Source: Hibiscus mutabilis (lineage: Eukaryota; Streptophyta; Magnoliopsida; Malvales; Malvaceae). From it: a DNA stretch of 64,000 bases. This document shows, piece by piece, positions 46,997 to 57,118 of this stretch. A program made the position numbers and the translations under genes. The notes beneath the pieces are model-generated. The model was not told where the DNA came from and did no database searches. It saw only the letters and a list, made by a program, of their open reading frames with translations. The stretch covers positions 23,351,786-23,415,785 of the forward strand of contig CM033724.1 in NCBI GenBank assembly GCA_019671005.1, written 5' to 3'. The first letter of the stretch is position 1, and each line of letters begins with the position of its first letter.

Positions 46997-48163
46997 TGTA
47001 GCGATATTTTTTTCTCGTTAAAAAAATGGTGTTTTTTTATTTGTTTTGAAAATATTTTCTTCCGCGTGGGATTTTATAAAACCTGTATTTTATTTAAAAA
47101 TAGAGTCGCCACCGGCCACTTAGGTAGCCCGGACACCGTAAAAAACCAGAGATTTAAAATTGATGGGTTCGGGAGTCGGTTACGGATGGGGAAGGATTAG
47201 CACCCCCACACCGCCCAAAATTGGTACTTTAATAATTACCGCTTTATTAATATTAAACTTTCCGAATTAAAGTGACGATTAGATTAAAATTCGTTTATAA
47301 ATGCGAGTAGATTTTAAAGGCCCCGTTATTCGAGAGTAAACGCCTAACCACTATCACTACGCCTGATACTGGCCCCGTTTACGCTCGAATAAAAGGGCAC
47401 CGCATTGACAAAATATATGTTCGTTATGCAAACTTAAAAAAACATGGCAAATATAAATAAATATATTGCGATAAAAATATGAATAAATACTAACATAATA
47501 CAATACTAATATAACATAAATAAAATACTAATCTAAAACATACATACATAACTATTAATTTAACACATAAATAAAAACAAATCTAGCATAAATAAAATAC
47601 TAATCTAAAACATACATACATAAATATTAATCTAACTCATAAATATTAATATAAAACATAAATTTAAAACATAATAAATACTAATCTAAAACATAAATAA
47701 ACATACAAACTAAAAACACAATTTTAAATTAACTACTACTTCATTAAATCATAAAAATTACAACATAAATAAAAAAAGGAAAGAAATATACCTAACTAGG
47801 AGTTCGAATGACGAACCCCGACTGAACCCCACCGAGATCTACCACGACCTCTCCAAAAAATTAACTAGATCGGATCCAAAATAGGACCTCGATCGAACCG
47901 GTTAGGATCGAGGACACTACCTCGATCCTTGGCTACCCGAGAGCCAAGCTCTCTTATTTGGGCAAAGCCTTGGCCGATTCTTTTCTTCTTTAATTTCCAA
48001 TTCCAATTGCCTATTTATAGGGGTGAGGTGGGTGACGTGGAGCCTTGTGCTCCACTCCCCTCCCTTTTTTTTTATTATATTTTTTTTACTTTTTTTTAAG
48101 ATTAATAATATTATTACAAAAATACTAAAAATACTAAAAACCCAGACAAAATGAGTGATTACA
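46997..48163 (-). repeat. Tat LTR, full copy (1167 bp)
   Basis: Ends TGTAGCGATA and GAGTGATTACA (plus strand). The TATA box CTATAAATAG is at 48011-48020 on the minus strand. The block 46997-47425 is the conserved terminal block shared with 19820-20200. The part 47440-47860 is AT-rich with repeated ctaatctaaaacata units and is deleted in the other LTR. Confidence 0.88.
48011..48020 (-). promoter_or_regulatory. LTR TATA box
   Basis: CTATAAATAG on the minus strand, inside the LTR. The identical decamer is in the second LTR at 52543-52552. Confidence 0.7.
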
Positions 48164-48179
48164 GTTGCCCCTCTTTACT
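48164..48179 (-). other. Polypurine tract of the minus-strand Tat element
   Basis: The complement reads AGTAAAGAGGGGCAAC and abuts the LTR start TGTAATCACTC. It shares AAAGAGGGGCAAC with the Tat element on the plus strand (17243-17257). Confidence 0.85.
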
Positions 48180-48444
48180 TGTTCTTGTGGAACGAGAACA
48201 AAGCAAAGATCAAAAGCACTCATTTTTGTCTTATCTGGCTGAACTTCTCTCCTTTTGACGCGTGTCTTCCTTCTTTGGTAGATCTTCTTTCTCTTCGGCG
48301 TAGGTCTTCTTTCTTGTCTTGATTGATCTACCTTGTCACTTTAGGGAAGCAAAGCCTTCAAAATGGGGGGTTGTTTGTTGGGGAAGCCAAACCGAGTTCC
48401 ACTTGCTACATTATTGATAATAAGCTAATACCTAAGGAGAGTTC

Positions 48445-48997
48445 GACCCAGCTGCAACACCGACGAAGAGACAGGGTCTACAAAATTCGATCCAGCTGCA
48501 ACACTGATGAGGAGGCAAGACCGATAGGTGAAAGTTCTGATGTCTGATCCAGCTACAACTCTGACGAAGAGGCAAGATCAGAAAACTGACAATTTTTCTC
48601 TTTTTTGATTTTTTCTTACAACATTGATAAAACTTGAAAGTTGGTGAATTTTGACCAAGCTACAACACCGACGAAGAGGCATGGTCTAAAGTTAGTAATG
48701 TTGATCCAGCTACAACACCAACGAAGAGGCAGGATCAAGAGTTAGTGAATTTGGTCTAGCTACAACACCGACGAAGAGGCAAGACCGGAAGTTAGTGAAT
48801 TAGGTTCAGCTACAACAGTGACGAAGAGGCAGAACCGAAAGTTAGATTTGACCAAGCTACAACACCGACGAAGAGGCAAGGTCTGAAGATTTGATCCAGC
48901 TACAACACCGACGAAGAGGCAGGATCGGATAGTTGTTCTTTTTTGTGATCAAGCTACGACTCTGACGAAGAGGCATGATCAGAATTTGGTTGAAAGC
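48445..48997 (-). repeat. About 50-bp tandem hairpin array, 10 units
   Basis: Ten units share the core AGCTACAACACCGAC followed by GAAGAGGCA. The bases just outside this 24-nt core pair with each other and vary between units: GACCC/GGGTC (48445, 48474), TCTGATC/GATCAGA (48543, 48576), GACCA/TGGTC (48653, 48682), TTGATCC/GGATCAA (48701, 48732), GGTCT/AGACC (48753, 48782), GGTTC/GAACC (48803, 48832), GACC/GGTC (48850, 48880), GATCC/GGATC (48893, 48922) and GATCA/TGATC (48947, 48976). One unit (48489) does not pair. Confidence 0.93.
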
Positions 48998-49136
48998 TCA
49001 TTTTTTGATTTTTTTGATTTTTTTCCTTCTTCTTTTTTCTTGATTTTTTCCTTCTTTTTTCTTTTTTTGATTTGTTTTCTAGCTACAACATTAATAAAGA
49101 AAACTTGAAATCAGTAAAGTTGGATCTATCAACGGA

Positions 49137-50052
49137 GAATCAGAAACATTAACTGGAACCCTACTACACCATCAGCGGATAAGTAGGAAAACAGCAACTG
49201 GGACCTAGCCACTCCATTAGCGGAGGAATGGATCGGATAATGACGACCTGGAACCGGCTACACCATCAGCGGAGAGCAGGATCTGAGGGCGACGGGAGCT
49301 TAGACCCGGCCACTCCATCAGCGGAGGACTGGGTTGGACAATGATGACCTGGAACCGACTACACCATTAATGGAGAGCAAGATCTGAGGACGACAACAGC
49401 TTGGACCTGGCCACTCCATCAGCGGAGGACCGGATTGGACAATGACGACCTGGAACCGGCTACACCATCAGAGGAGAGAAGGATCTGAGGGCGACAGGAG
49501 CTTGGACCCGGTCACTCTATCAGCGGAGGACTGGATTGGACAATGACGACCTGGAACCGGCTACACCATCAGCGGAGAGCAGGATCTGAGGACGACGGGA
49601 GCTTGGACCCGACCACTCCATTAGCGGAGGGTTGGATTAGATAGTATGACGACCTAGAACCGGCTACACCATCAGCGGAGAGCAGGATCTGAGGGCGACG
49701 GGAGCTTGGACACGACCACTCCATCAGCGGAGGATTGGATTGGATAATATGACGACCTGGAACTGGCTACACCATCAGCGGAGAGCAGGATCTGAGGACG
49801 ACGACAGCTTGGACCTGGCCACTCCATCAACAGAGAACCGGATTGGACAATGACGACCAAGAACCGACTACACCGTCAGCGGAGAGCAAGATCTGAGGAC
49901 GACAGGAGCTTGGACCCGGCCACTCCATCAGCGGAGAACCGATTGGACAATGACGACCTGGAACCGGCTACACCATCAGCGGAGAGCAGGATCTGAGGAT
50001 GACGAGAGCTTGGACCCGACCACTCCATCAGCGGAGGAGACTAGATCGGGTG
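49137..50052 (-). repeat. About 101-bp tandem repeat, 8 to 9 copies, dimeric
   Basis: The block gacgacctggaacc begins near 49242, 49343, 49444, 49545, 49648, 49751, 49852 and 49952. Each unit has two halves of about 50 bp: one with ctacaccatcagcggagagc and one with cactccatcagcggagga. Both halves resemble the monomer at 48445-48997 (gctacaacaccgacgaagagg), so a 50-bp unit has been duplicated, diverged and then amplified as a dimer. Confidence 0.92.
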
Positions 50053-50257
50053 ATGAAAGTTGATAAATTATGAATTTTTTATTTATTTTTCAATTTTTGA
50101 TTTTTTTTCAATTTTTTCTTTACTTTTTTTTTTATTTTTTTCCAATTTTTCTTTGAATTCTTCTGTTTTTTTCAAAAATTTTTCAATTCTTTTTTTTGTT
50201 GATTTTTCTTTTTTTCTTGAACTGTACAAAGAAGTAAAACTCGAGAAAAAATTAGGC

Positions 50258-50490
50258 ATGGCTGCACCGTCAGCAGAGAAACAAGACTTGAATAAATATT
50301 CGACCTGCTTGGGGAAAGGTTCGGATCTGTTGCACCATCAACGGAGAAACGAGATCTTCAGGATATCTATATTGTTGCACCATCAGCGGTAAAGCAGAAT
50401 CTGGAAATTGTTGGCCTATCAACAATGACGAAGGCAAGATCTGAAAAAGTCTACTTCTGTTGCTCTACTGGCGGAGAGGTATGACCTAAA
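50258..50490 (-). repeat. Third, degenerate block of the same monomer family
   Basis: Four or five diverged units of the form ttgcaccatcagcgga at about 50260, 50329, 50374 and 50460. One keeps matched arms, GATCT (50324-50328) with AGATC (50352-50356). It is separated from the 101-bp array by a T-rich stretch (50070-50230). Confidence 0.7.
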
Positions 50491-51299
50491 AATGAAAAAA
50501 AAACATTAATCAGTAAATGTTCACAAAATTTGTCACTATTACCTGTTATTGATGTTTCAGCATCCTCTTTGTGTTTGGCCTCCTCTAAGACTAAGGTTGG
50601 TTGTCGTGTTGTTGCCCCCACGGCTGAGGATGTTCGGTCTCTTTTTAAACCTTTTTGAAAGCAAAAATGCATGAATTTTATGCCTAAATGCATGGTGACT
50701 TCGGTGTATGCACTGAACATAGATGTACGCAAAAATGATGAATGCAACTAAATGCATGAATGTAATATGATTTTCTGGCCCTCAATGGGATGCCCCTGAC
50801 TCCTCACTGGTCCTGTCAGGATCTTGGTCTTTTGCATATGACAGTGTCCTAACCTCAACTTGGGTTCGATCAGTCATCTGGGTACATGCCCCAACATTTT
50901 ATTAATTTATATGCCATCGTCTGAAATTGCTCTTGAATTTGACACTTTGAGTGTGGATTCTGTTGCCCCCTAGGTTGGGTTTATAAATTGTGTTGGTTCA
51001 TGGCAGCTCGTTACTATTATTATTTTGGATTAGGTGCATTTTTACATACTGTGGTAAAAGATGCAAGAGTTTGACTCGACAATGAAGGCTGGACCTTGGC
51101 AAAGAATGCCCCTAGACTGAGGCCTTATTAGAGGCACAATATTTGTAAACGATGTGGAGGGTGCTTTTGGACATGCCCCAATACCAAACTTTTGTAAGAG
51201 GCCTTGTAAGGTGCTAGATCGACCATCTTCGTTGTATTTAATGGGGCAACCCGATGATTAGTTTTATTATTCTGAAAATGAATGCATGCAAAATGTGTC
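50491..51299 (-). other. Remaining Tat internal sequence
   Basis: Non-coding by inspection; no gag or pol motif found. It joins leader copy 2 at 51300, so the deletion that removed gag-pol has a breakpoint in or near this stretch. Confidence 0.5.
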
Positions 51300-51979
51300 C
51301 TAAATCGATGCAATGCAAAATTAAGATTGTGATGATGTTGTGCAATGATGCAGGTGAAATCAATGCGATGAGAATAAAATGAAACGAGTTAGTACCAAAT
51401 AAAACGATTAAATAAAACAAATAAAAATAGAGTAATAAAAAATTGTACGTAAACAAGAAATAAGGCACCAGAGCCTAAATAGGGTGACCACTTATCGGGC
51501 AGAGTTTCACATGGTTCTAAAGGGTTGGCTCCTACGGCTCACTATATGCAGTTTTGGTGCTAAGAGGTACCCGAATTGTCCTTGCTGTCCTCTACTAAGA
51601 GTAGCAAGGCCCCCAGTCATCACCCATTTTAGGCTCATTTCAACCAGGTTCAATTCAGGGGGACCCATTCGCTTATACCCATACGAAGGAACGATATCCT
51701 CACGAAAGTATAAGGTACTCGAGCCCCGAAGGTACTTGCTAGGCCCATACGGGAGAACGATATCTCCACGAAAGCACTAACGTTTTCCCCCCACTTAAAA
51801 AAACGGGTTTATATGCCATATTTTAAATGCGTTAAAATAAACGCGCCATTATAACCGAATGTTAGTTTAATAGTCACTTTAATCTGGAATTTCCAATATT
51901 AATAGAGCGGTAATTATTTGAAAAAGCTCGACTCTCATTTGTTTTTGAAAAACAAAAAATCCCCAGCGGAGTCGCCATC
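51300..51979 (-). repeat. Tat leader copy 2 (direct repeat of 46318-46996)
   Basis: Direct repeat with about 2-3 percent substitutions, starting ctaaatcgatgcaatgc and ending with the primer site (51960-51977) and two bases before the LTR. It is the authentic 5' leader of the element whose 5' LTR is 51980-52697. Confidence 0.9.
51960..51977 (-). promoter_or_regulatory. tRNA-Arg primer binding site (copy 2)
   Basis: Same sequence as 46977-46994 on the minus strand, in the correct place next to the 5' LTR (51980-52697). Confidence 0.85.
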
Positions 51980-52697
51980 TATAGCGATGTTTTTTTCTCG
52001 TTAAAAAAATGATGTTTTTTTATTTGTTTTGAAAATATTTTCTTCTGCGTGGGATTTTATAAAACCTGTATTTTATTTAAAAATAGAGTCGCCACCGGCC
52101 ACTTAGGTAGGCCGGACACCGTAAAAAACCAGAGATTTAAAATTGATGGATTCAGGAGTCGGTTACGGATGGGGAAGGATTAGCACCCCCACACCGCCCA
52201 AAATTGGTACTTTAATAATTACCGCTTTATTAATATTAAACTTTCCGGATTAAAGTGACGATTAGATTAAAATTCGGTTATAAATGCGAGTAGATTTTAA
52301 AGGCCCCGTTATTCGAGAGTAAACGCCTAACCACTATCACTACGCCTGATACTGGCCCCGTTTACGCTCGAATAAAAGGGCACCGCATTGACAAAATATA
52401 TGTTCGTTATTCAAACTTAAAAAAATTAACTAGATCGGATCCAAAATAAGACCCCGATCCTTGGCTACCCGAGAGCCAAGCTCTCTTATTTGGGCAAATC
52501 CTTGGCCGATTCTTTTCTTCTTTAATTTCCAATTCCAATTGCCTATTTATAGGGGTGAGGTGGGTGACGTGGAGCCTTGTGCTCCACTCCCCTCCCCCCT
52601 TTTTTTATTATATTTTTTTTTATTTTTTTTAAGATTAATAATATTATTATAACAATACTAAAAATACTAAGAATCCAGACAAAAATGAGTGATTACA
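51980..52697 (-). repeat. Tat LTR, internally deleted (718 bp)
   Basis: Matches 46997-48163 at both ends but lacks about 410 bp (47450-47860 of the other copy), joined at a run of A's present at both breakpoints. A second deletion of about 30 bp lies at a repeated cgatc. The terminal TG has become TA (TATAGCG). TATA box at 52543-52552. Confidence 0.88.
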
Positions 52698-54123
52698 CAT
52701 ATATCAAAGCAGTCCTTTATACTTTATCTCCATTCAAAACAGTTCACTTTTCATGTGTATACATTTATATGTGTACAAATAAGTCCTGAAGGTTCTTATA
52801 TATGCTAAGTAGTCGACTAATGCTTTTAATTATGCCAAAACAGTCTAATTCACATTTATATACTTACATACATGCTCAAATAGTCTAGTTTTGAGTTGTA
52901 AAACAATCTTTCATTTAAACTTACAAACTAGCCTCTTTTAACTATAAAAGCAGTTCATTTTAGTGTTAAAAACAGTCCCTAAACTTTGCAGAATAACCCT
53001 TCATTTTAGATTTATAAAACTGCATTTGAAGTTACAAAAACAGTCCCAAAGCTTTATAAAACAAATTCCAAAATTTCAGGATTTTACTAAGACAGTCCAA
53101 ATGCATCATTATTCACTCTTATTCGATCCCAAAATCTATAAATTCAACGATTAGCAACTAATATAGTTCTGAACTCAAAATTGTTACCACATTTAATACA
53201 TTCCAATTAGTATTTGAGACTATCCAAAGCAGAGCATTCATTTGAGACTTTAGATTGCTTCAGTTTTACTTTATGCAATATGTCATGACCCTAACTCATA
53301 TTTTAAGCATGCTTTTAACCATGTATCATTCGAATGACCTTATCTCTCTACTCATGATTTCGTAGACATTACTCGTCAAAGAAGCACTTCAACCCATATA
53401 CATTCAGTTACATTCTTGAATTTATTAAGGTTCTAAATCTAATTGTCGGTTCAACCTAAGTCAACATTTCAAACTGTCAAACAACTTAGCATTACAAACA
53501 TATTACCATTTCCTCAAAAACATGGCCAAAATCATTATGTATACCTATTCGATTGAACCAAGAAATGCTTAGCATGAGTCTAATTCTCTATCAATTCAAA
53601 CAGCAAGATTCATGAAGATATACAAGCAATTACTCAAATTAAATCTCAAATAAAAAAAGGAAGAAAGAGTACTTTCACCTTCTTCCTCAAGCTACACAAA
53701 GAATGACAATGGATTAAATCAAACTTCGCTCCCACTCCTTGCAAGCTTTCTCTAGTCTCCACCTCTAGTAAGTTTCGGCCATGAGAAAGATGATGATGAT
53801 GATAATGTTTTCTCTTTTTGGTCTTCTAAACTGAGACCCCTCCCCTCTACATTAGCTTTTGCTTGACGTGTAAAGACCATTGGTTAAATTTTTCTTAGCA
53901 TGCAATTCTCATATTTAACACTTCATTCATTTTAGTCCCTAAACATTAGTTATCATTTCTTCATTTTCTTTCGATTTGGTCCCTTCTAATATAGCTTACA
54001 ACTATACAAGCTTATTAATAGGTCCTTGTCTTATTTAATAACCAATTTAAAGGTATCTTTAAATCAAATTGAGCTACTATCAATTTGGTAACATACTCTT
54101 AGGTTGTCTTTTGGGATATTACA
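52698..54123 (-). repeat. Right half of the interrupted gypsy LTR
   Basis: AT-rich LTR-type sequence; no open frame worth calling. It ends gggatattaca at 54123. On the minus strand it begins TGTAATATCCC. Confidence 0.45.
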
Positions 54124-54323
54124 CCCCATCTCCATCCATTTAGCTCCGTCCTTGATGGTGTTTATTGCTGTCTCACCTTTCAAATTCTAACGATGAAATT
54201 ATTATCAAATTCTTATATATTCTAATACTTCTGGTCCGTCATGTAATATTATTTTTGTCGCAATATAAAATGAATTAATTATGTTTAAAAAATTAAATGA
54301 GTATTTTTAATATAGTGTCTAAA
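54124..54323. other. Short spacer
   Basis: 200 bp of AT-rich sequence between two LTR ends. Nothing recognised. Confidence 0.4.
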
Positions 54324-56657
54324 TGTAACCCCCTAAACTTAACCTAATTTCTTAGGTTAAATCTTGGGAGTCAAGTTTGAAAATTTTCCCCTCAAGTAAC
54401 AAATTTTAGGTTTTCTTATCTATAAATCTAAATTATTATTAAATAATAATTACCCTAAAATATCTCAATTAATTTTGAACTCAACCAATAAACAAATTCT
54501 AAGTATTTAAATAAAACATTTGTATTAAATCTAGAAACGCATGCGAAAACAAAATCCCAATTTAAATGTCCCAAATGTCCAAATTACAAAATATTCCAAA
54601 ATATATTAAAACATTAATCCGAAACAATTGAAAAGAATTCATATTGATTAATAAAGTATCCGAGTAAAATACGAGATGCTCCAAGTACCGAGTGCCTAAT
54701 CAATCTGAGTATATCTGAAAGAAGAAACTATGCGGGTGTAAGCTAAAGAGCTTAGTGTGTCTCTAAAATGCAAGCAACACAAAAACAAAACATTATTTTT
54801 ATTTTCTGATAAAGGCTTTTCTGAATGCGTAATAAATCTGTCAAATCCAAAGCATAATGTTATGATGTCCGATGCATGACTCAATACCTGACTATCCGAT
54901 TCCATGACACATGATATGATTTGTAAGATCATAAATCTGAACTCTTACGAGTAACTCATTTCCGAAAATCTGAAGCTTGATTTTAAAACATGATTTATTA
55001 TGCCACGCATGATGTTTCAAAACATTCTCAAATCACAATTCAGATAATAAATCAAGTAGTATAAAACATCAAGTAATTTATAGCACAGGAAGAAACACAC
55101 CTTAGCAAGCAGTAGCTCTAATGTCGAGAAGAACGCGCCTCACGCTCAGGTCTAGCTGAATCAAAACATACGATGATAATTCTATATTAATAACCATTTC
55201 TAGCTCTAAGCCACCACTAAAAACATAAGAACGAAACCAAAGGCATACTCACAAAAAGGTCTCAAAGAACGTGCAGAAATGATCTGAACAAAATGAGGTG
55301 GTAACTCGTCAGCCTCAAAGACGATACCTGAACACGAGAATAACTCGAGTTAATCCGATACTCAATTCTTTTGAAATTACTAAGGTACAAATTAATCGTA
55401 ATTAGCAAAATGAAGCTTTGAGGTTCGAATTTGACAAAACGGGCAGCGGATTCAGACTCAAGACGTCAAATAAGGTTGAGATGAAAGTTTTTTGAAAAAG
55501 TCTGCTTCTGGTCAAAAAGTCAAAGTCAACCTTGGTCAAAGGTCAAACTGGTCAAAGGTCAAAAGTCAAACTGGTCAAATGTGACATCATCAAGGTCAAC
55601 GCTGACGTCATCCGGTCAACAGGTTGGATTAACGGTCAGGTCAAGTCGGGTCAACGGTTCACAACACGGTTCAGTCCAATTCGTTCACTGGTCCGATTCG
55701 ACCAGCACACTCATGCATACACCCTCCCACTCGATCTCACACACGCATGGGCCTCACAACCGGCCATCCTATAGCCCCATCCTCGCACTCTCACTCACAC
55801 AACCCAGCAAGCCCAAGCACAATCTCATTCACACAGCCCATCTTCCACACACTCATAGCCCAACACCATTATCCCCATTTCCCTCTTCACCGCCCAACTA
55901 GAACTAGGGTTCCCGAAACACCCTTGGTGGTGGCAACATAGGAGATTTCATCGACGGTGGTGGCGGCACGACAAGGACAGCGGCGGTGGAAAATGGCAGC
56001 GGCGCAGGGGAAAACATAAGGACACAAAAAAAAACACAATCTTTAACTCAAGAACACAGATTTAAAACCAAAATAGGGATTGAAAGTTTACCCACACTCA
56101 TATTCGATAAGAAACAAGGGGAGGACGGTGGTGCAAGCGGTGGCACAAGGGGAGATTTAAACCATTTTTTCACCGTTCTCCCACAAATAACACCCAACAA
56201 GGAAGATTCAGTGGCTGGGGTTTACTCGCGAGACGAAGATGGTCACGTTGATGGTGGCCGATTACGAAACAGACGGCGGGTTGGCATACTCGAAGCTTCG
56301 TCGGCAATTTAAGTGGGGAAAAATGTTATCGAGAGAGGGAAAGGCTAGGGTAAGGAGAGTGGCTGCTGAAAACTCAAATGGTCTAAAATCCTGAAGACCT
56401 AATTGAAAGGTATGGATATAAACCATTCTCAAAAGGGTAAAACACATAGGAAAGGTCCGAACTTCCACCTGAATTATAGAATGGCCACCAAAATTTTGAT
56501 TTAATTCGATTTGGTCACCAAAATTATTACTAAAAACCAATTCAATTATCAACTCTCAATTAGGGTTTTCAAAGTAAAATCCCCAAATGTTAGGGTTTCG
56601 AGTCTAGTGATTTTGCAAATTAGGTTTCCTGAATTGGGGGATTTTTTGGGTGTTACA
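54324..56657 (-). repeat. 3' LTR of a minus-strand gypsy element (copy 1, 2334 bp)
   Basis: The plus-strand left end is TGTAACCCCC and the right end GGGTGTTACA, followed by the polypurine complement (acactccctcccttaaag). From about 54744 on it is repeated at 61036-62979. A 56-bp segment present in the second copy (61192-61247 region) is missing here. Open frames in it (for example around 55581-55901) are low-complexity and not supported as genes. Confidence 0.85.
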
Positions 56658-57118
56658 ACACTCCCTCCCTTAAAGAAATTTCATCCATGAAATTTTCAGA
56701 CTTAACAACATATTCCTAAACTAACTGACACATTCTTATTCTTCTCCATTCTAAGTTTATAATCCACCAACCAAAAATAAGAACTGAACACATCAGAAGT
56801 ACCTGCTAAGCCATCGTGCATATCATCATATCCAACGTGAGATCCGGTCAAATATACAAAACCTGGTTGTCTAGCCTCGGATCTAACTGATCCACCTCTC
56901 TAAGCATGTCTACCTTTACTAACAGTACCAGAAGCAGTTGACCTAAGCTGCCCTCTACATCTGTGAGGTGCTTGAACGGATGCATGTGCACGACTATACA
57001 CGGATAAACCAAGTAAGTGAACGCGGACAATTTTTAAGTAATGATCTTGAGAACCACATCTAAAGCACGCTCGCTCATCAATCTACACTTTCCGTTATGC
57101 TTCTTATTGCAATAAACC
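56658..57118 (-). pseudogene. Gag C-terminal fragment and 3' end of the gypsy element (copy 1)
   Basis: Minus strand from 57118: a gag zinc-knuckle region equivalent to the one at 63404-63340, but one base is missing at gcacgctcgctc and others are altered, so the frame is broken. Directly afterwards comes the non-coding 3' end and polypurine tract. Protease, RT and integrase are absent, so the element was internally deleted before duplication. Confidence 0.75.

Larger units (their letters stand above)
46318..52697 (-). mobile_element. Tat/Ogre-type element, rearranged, minus strand
   Basis: Read in plus coordinates the order is leader copy 1 with primer site (46318-46996), complete LTR (46997-48163), polypurine tract (48164-48179), 3' untranslated region with tandem arrays (about 48180-51300), leader copy 2 with primer site (51300-51979), and a shortened LTR (51980-52697). 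All of gag-pol is missing. A primer site beside both LTRs means the left LTR once served two tandem elements. The polypurine tract and LTR ends match the Tat element at 8688-20253. Confidence 0.87.
44423..54123 (-). repeat. Minus-strand gypsy LTR split by a Tat element
   Basis: The left end TGTAATACCCCTAACCCGG and the right end (complement TGTAATATCCCAAAAG) look like the two ends of one gypsy LTR read on the minus strand. Its halves (44423-46317 and 52698-54123) total about 3.3 kb. No second LTR, internal region or target duplication (ACCTT left, CCCCA right) was found. A solo or truncated LTR is therefore the best reading. Between 45896 and 46135 it has degenerate short repeats of the type cttatca(g/a)agtt. 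Confidence 0.5.

Noticed and set aside
48445..50052. CRISPR-like regular repeat spacing
   Set aside because: Plant nuclear context, degenerate units without unique spacers, and location in a Tat 3' UTR; it is a minisatellite-type array.
55581..55901. Open frames rich in Ser/His/Pro on the plus strand (and equivalents at 61915-62343)
   Set aside because: They lie inside a gypsy LTR, are compositionally biased by ctcacactc runs, and differ by frameshifts between the two LTR copies.
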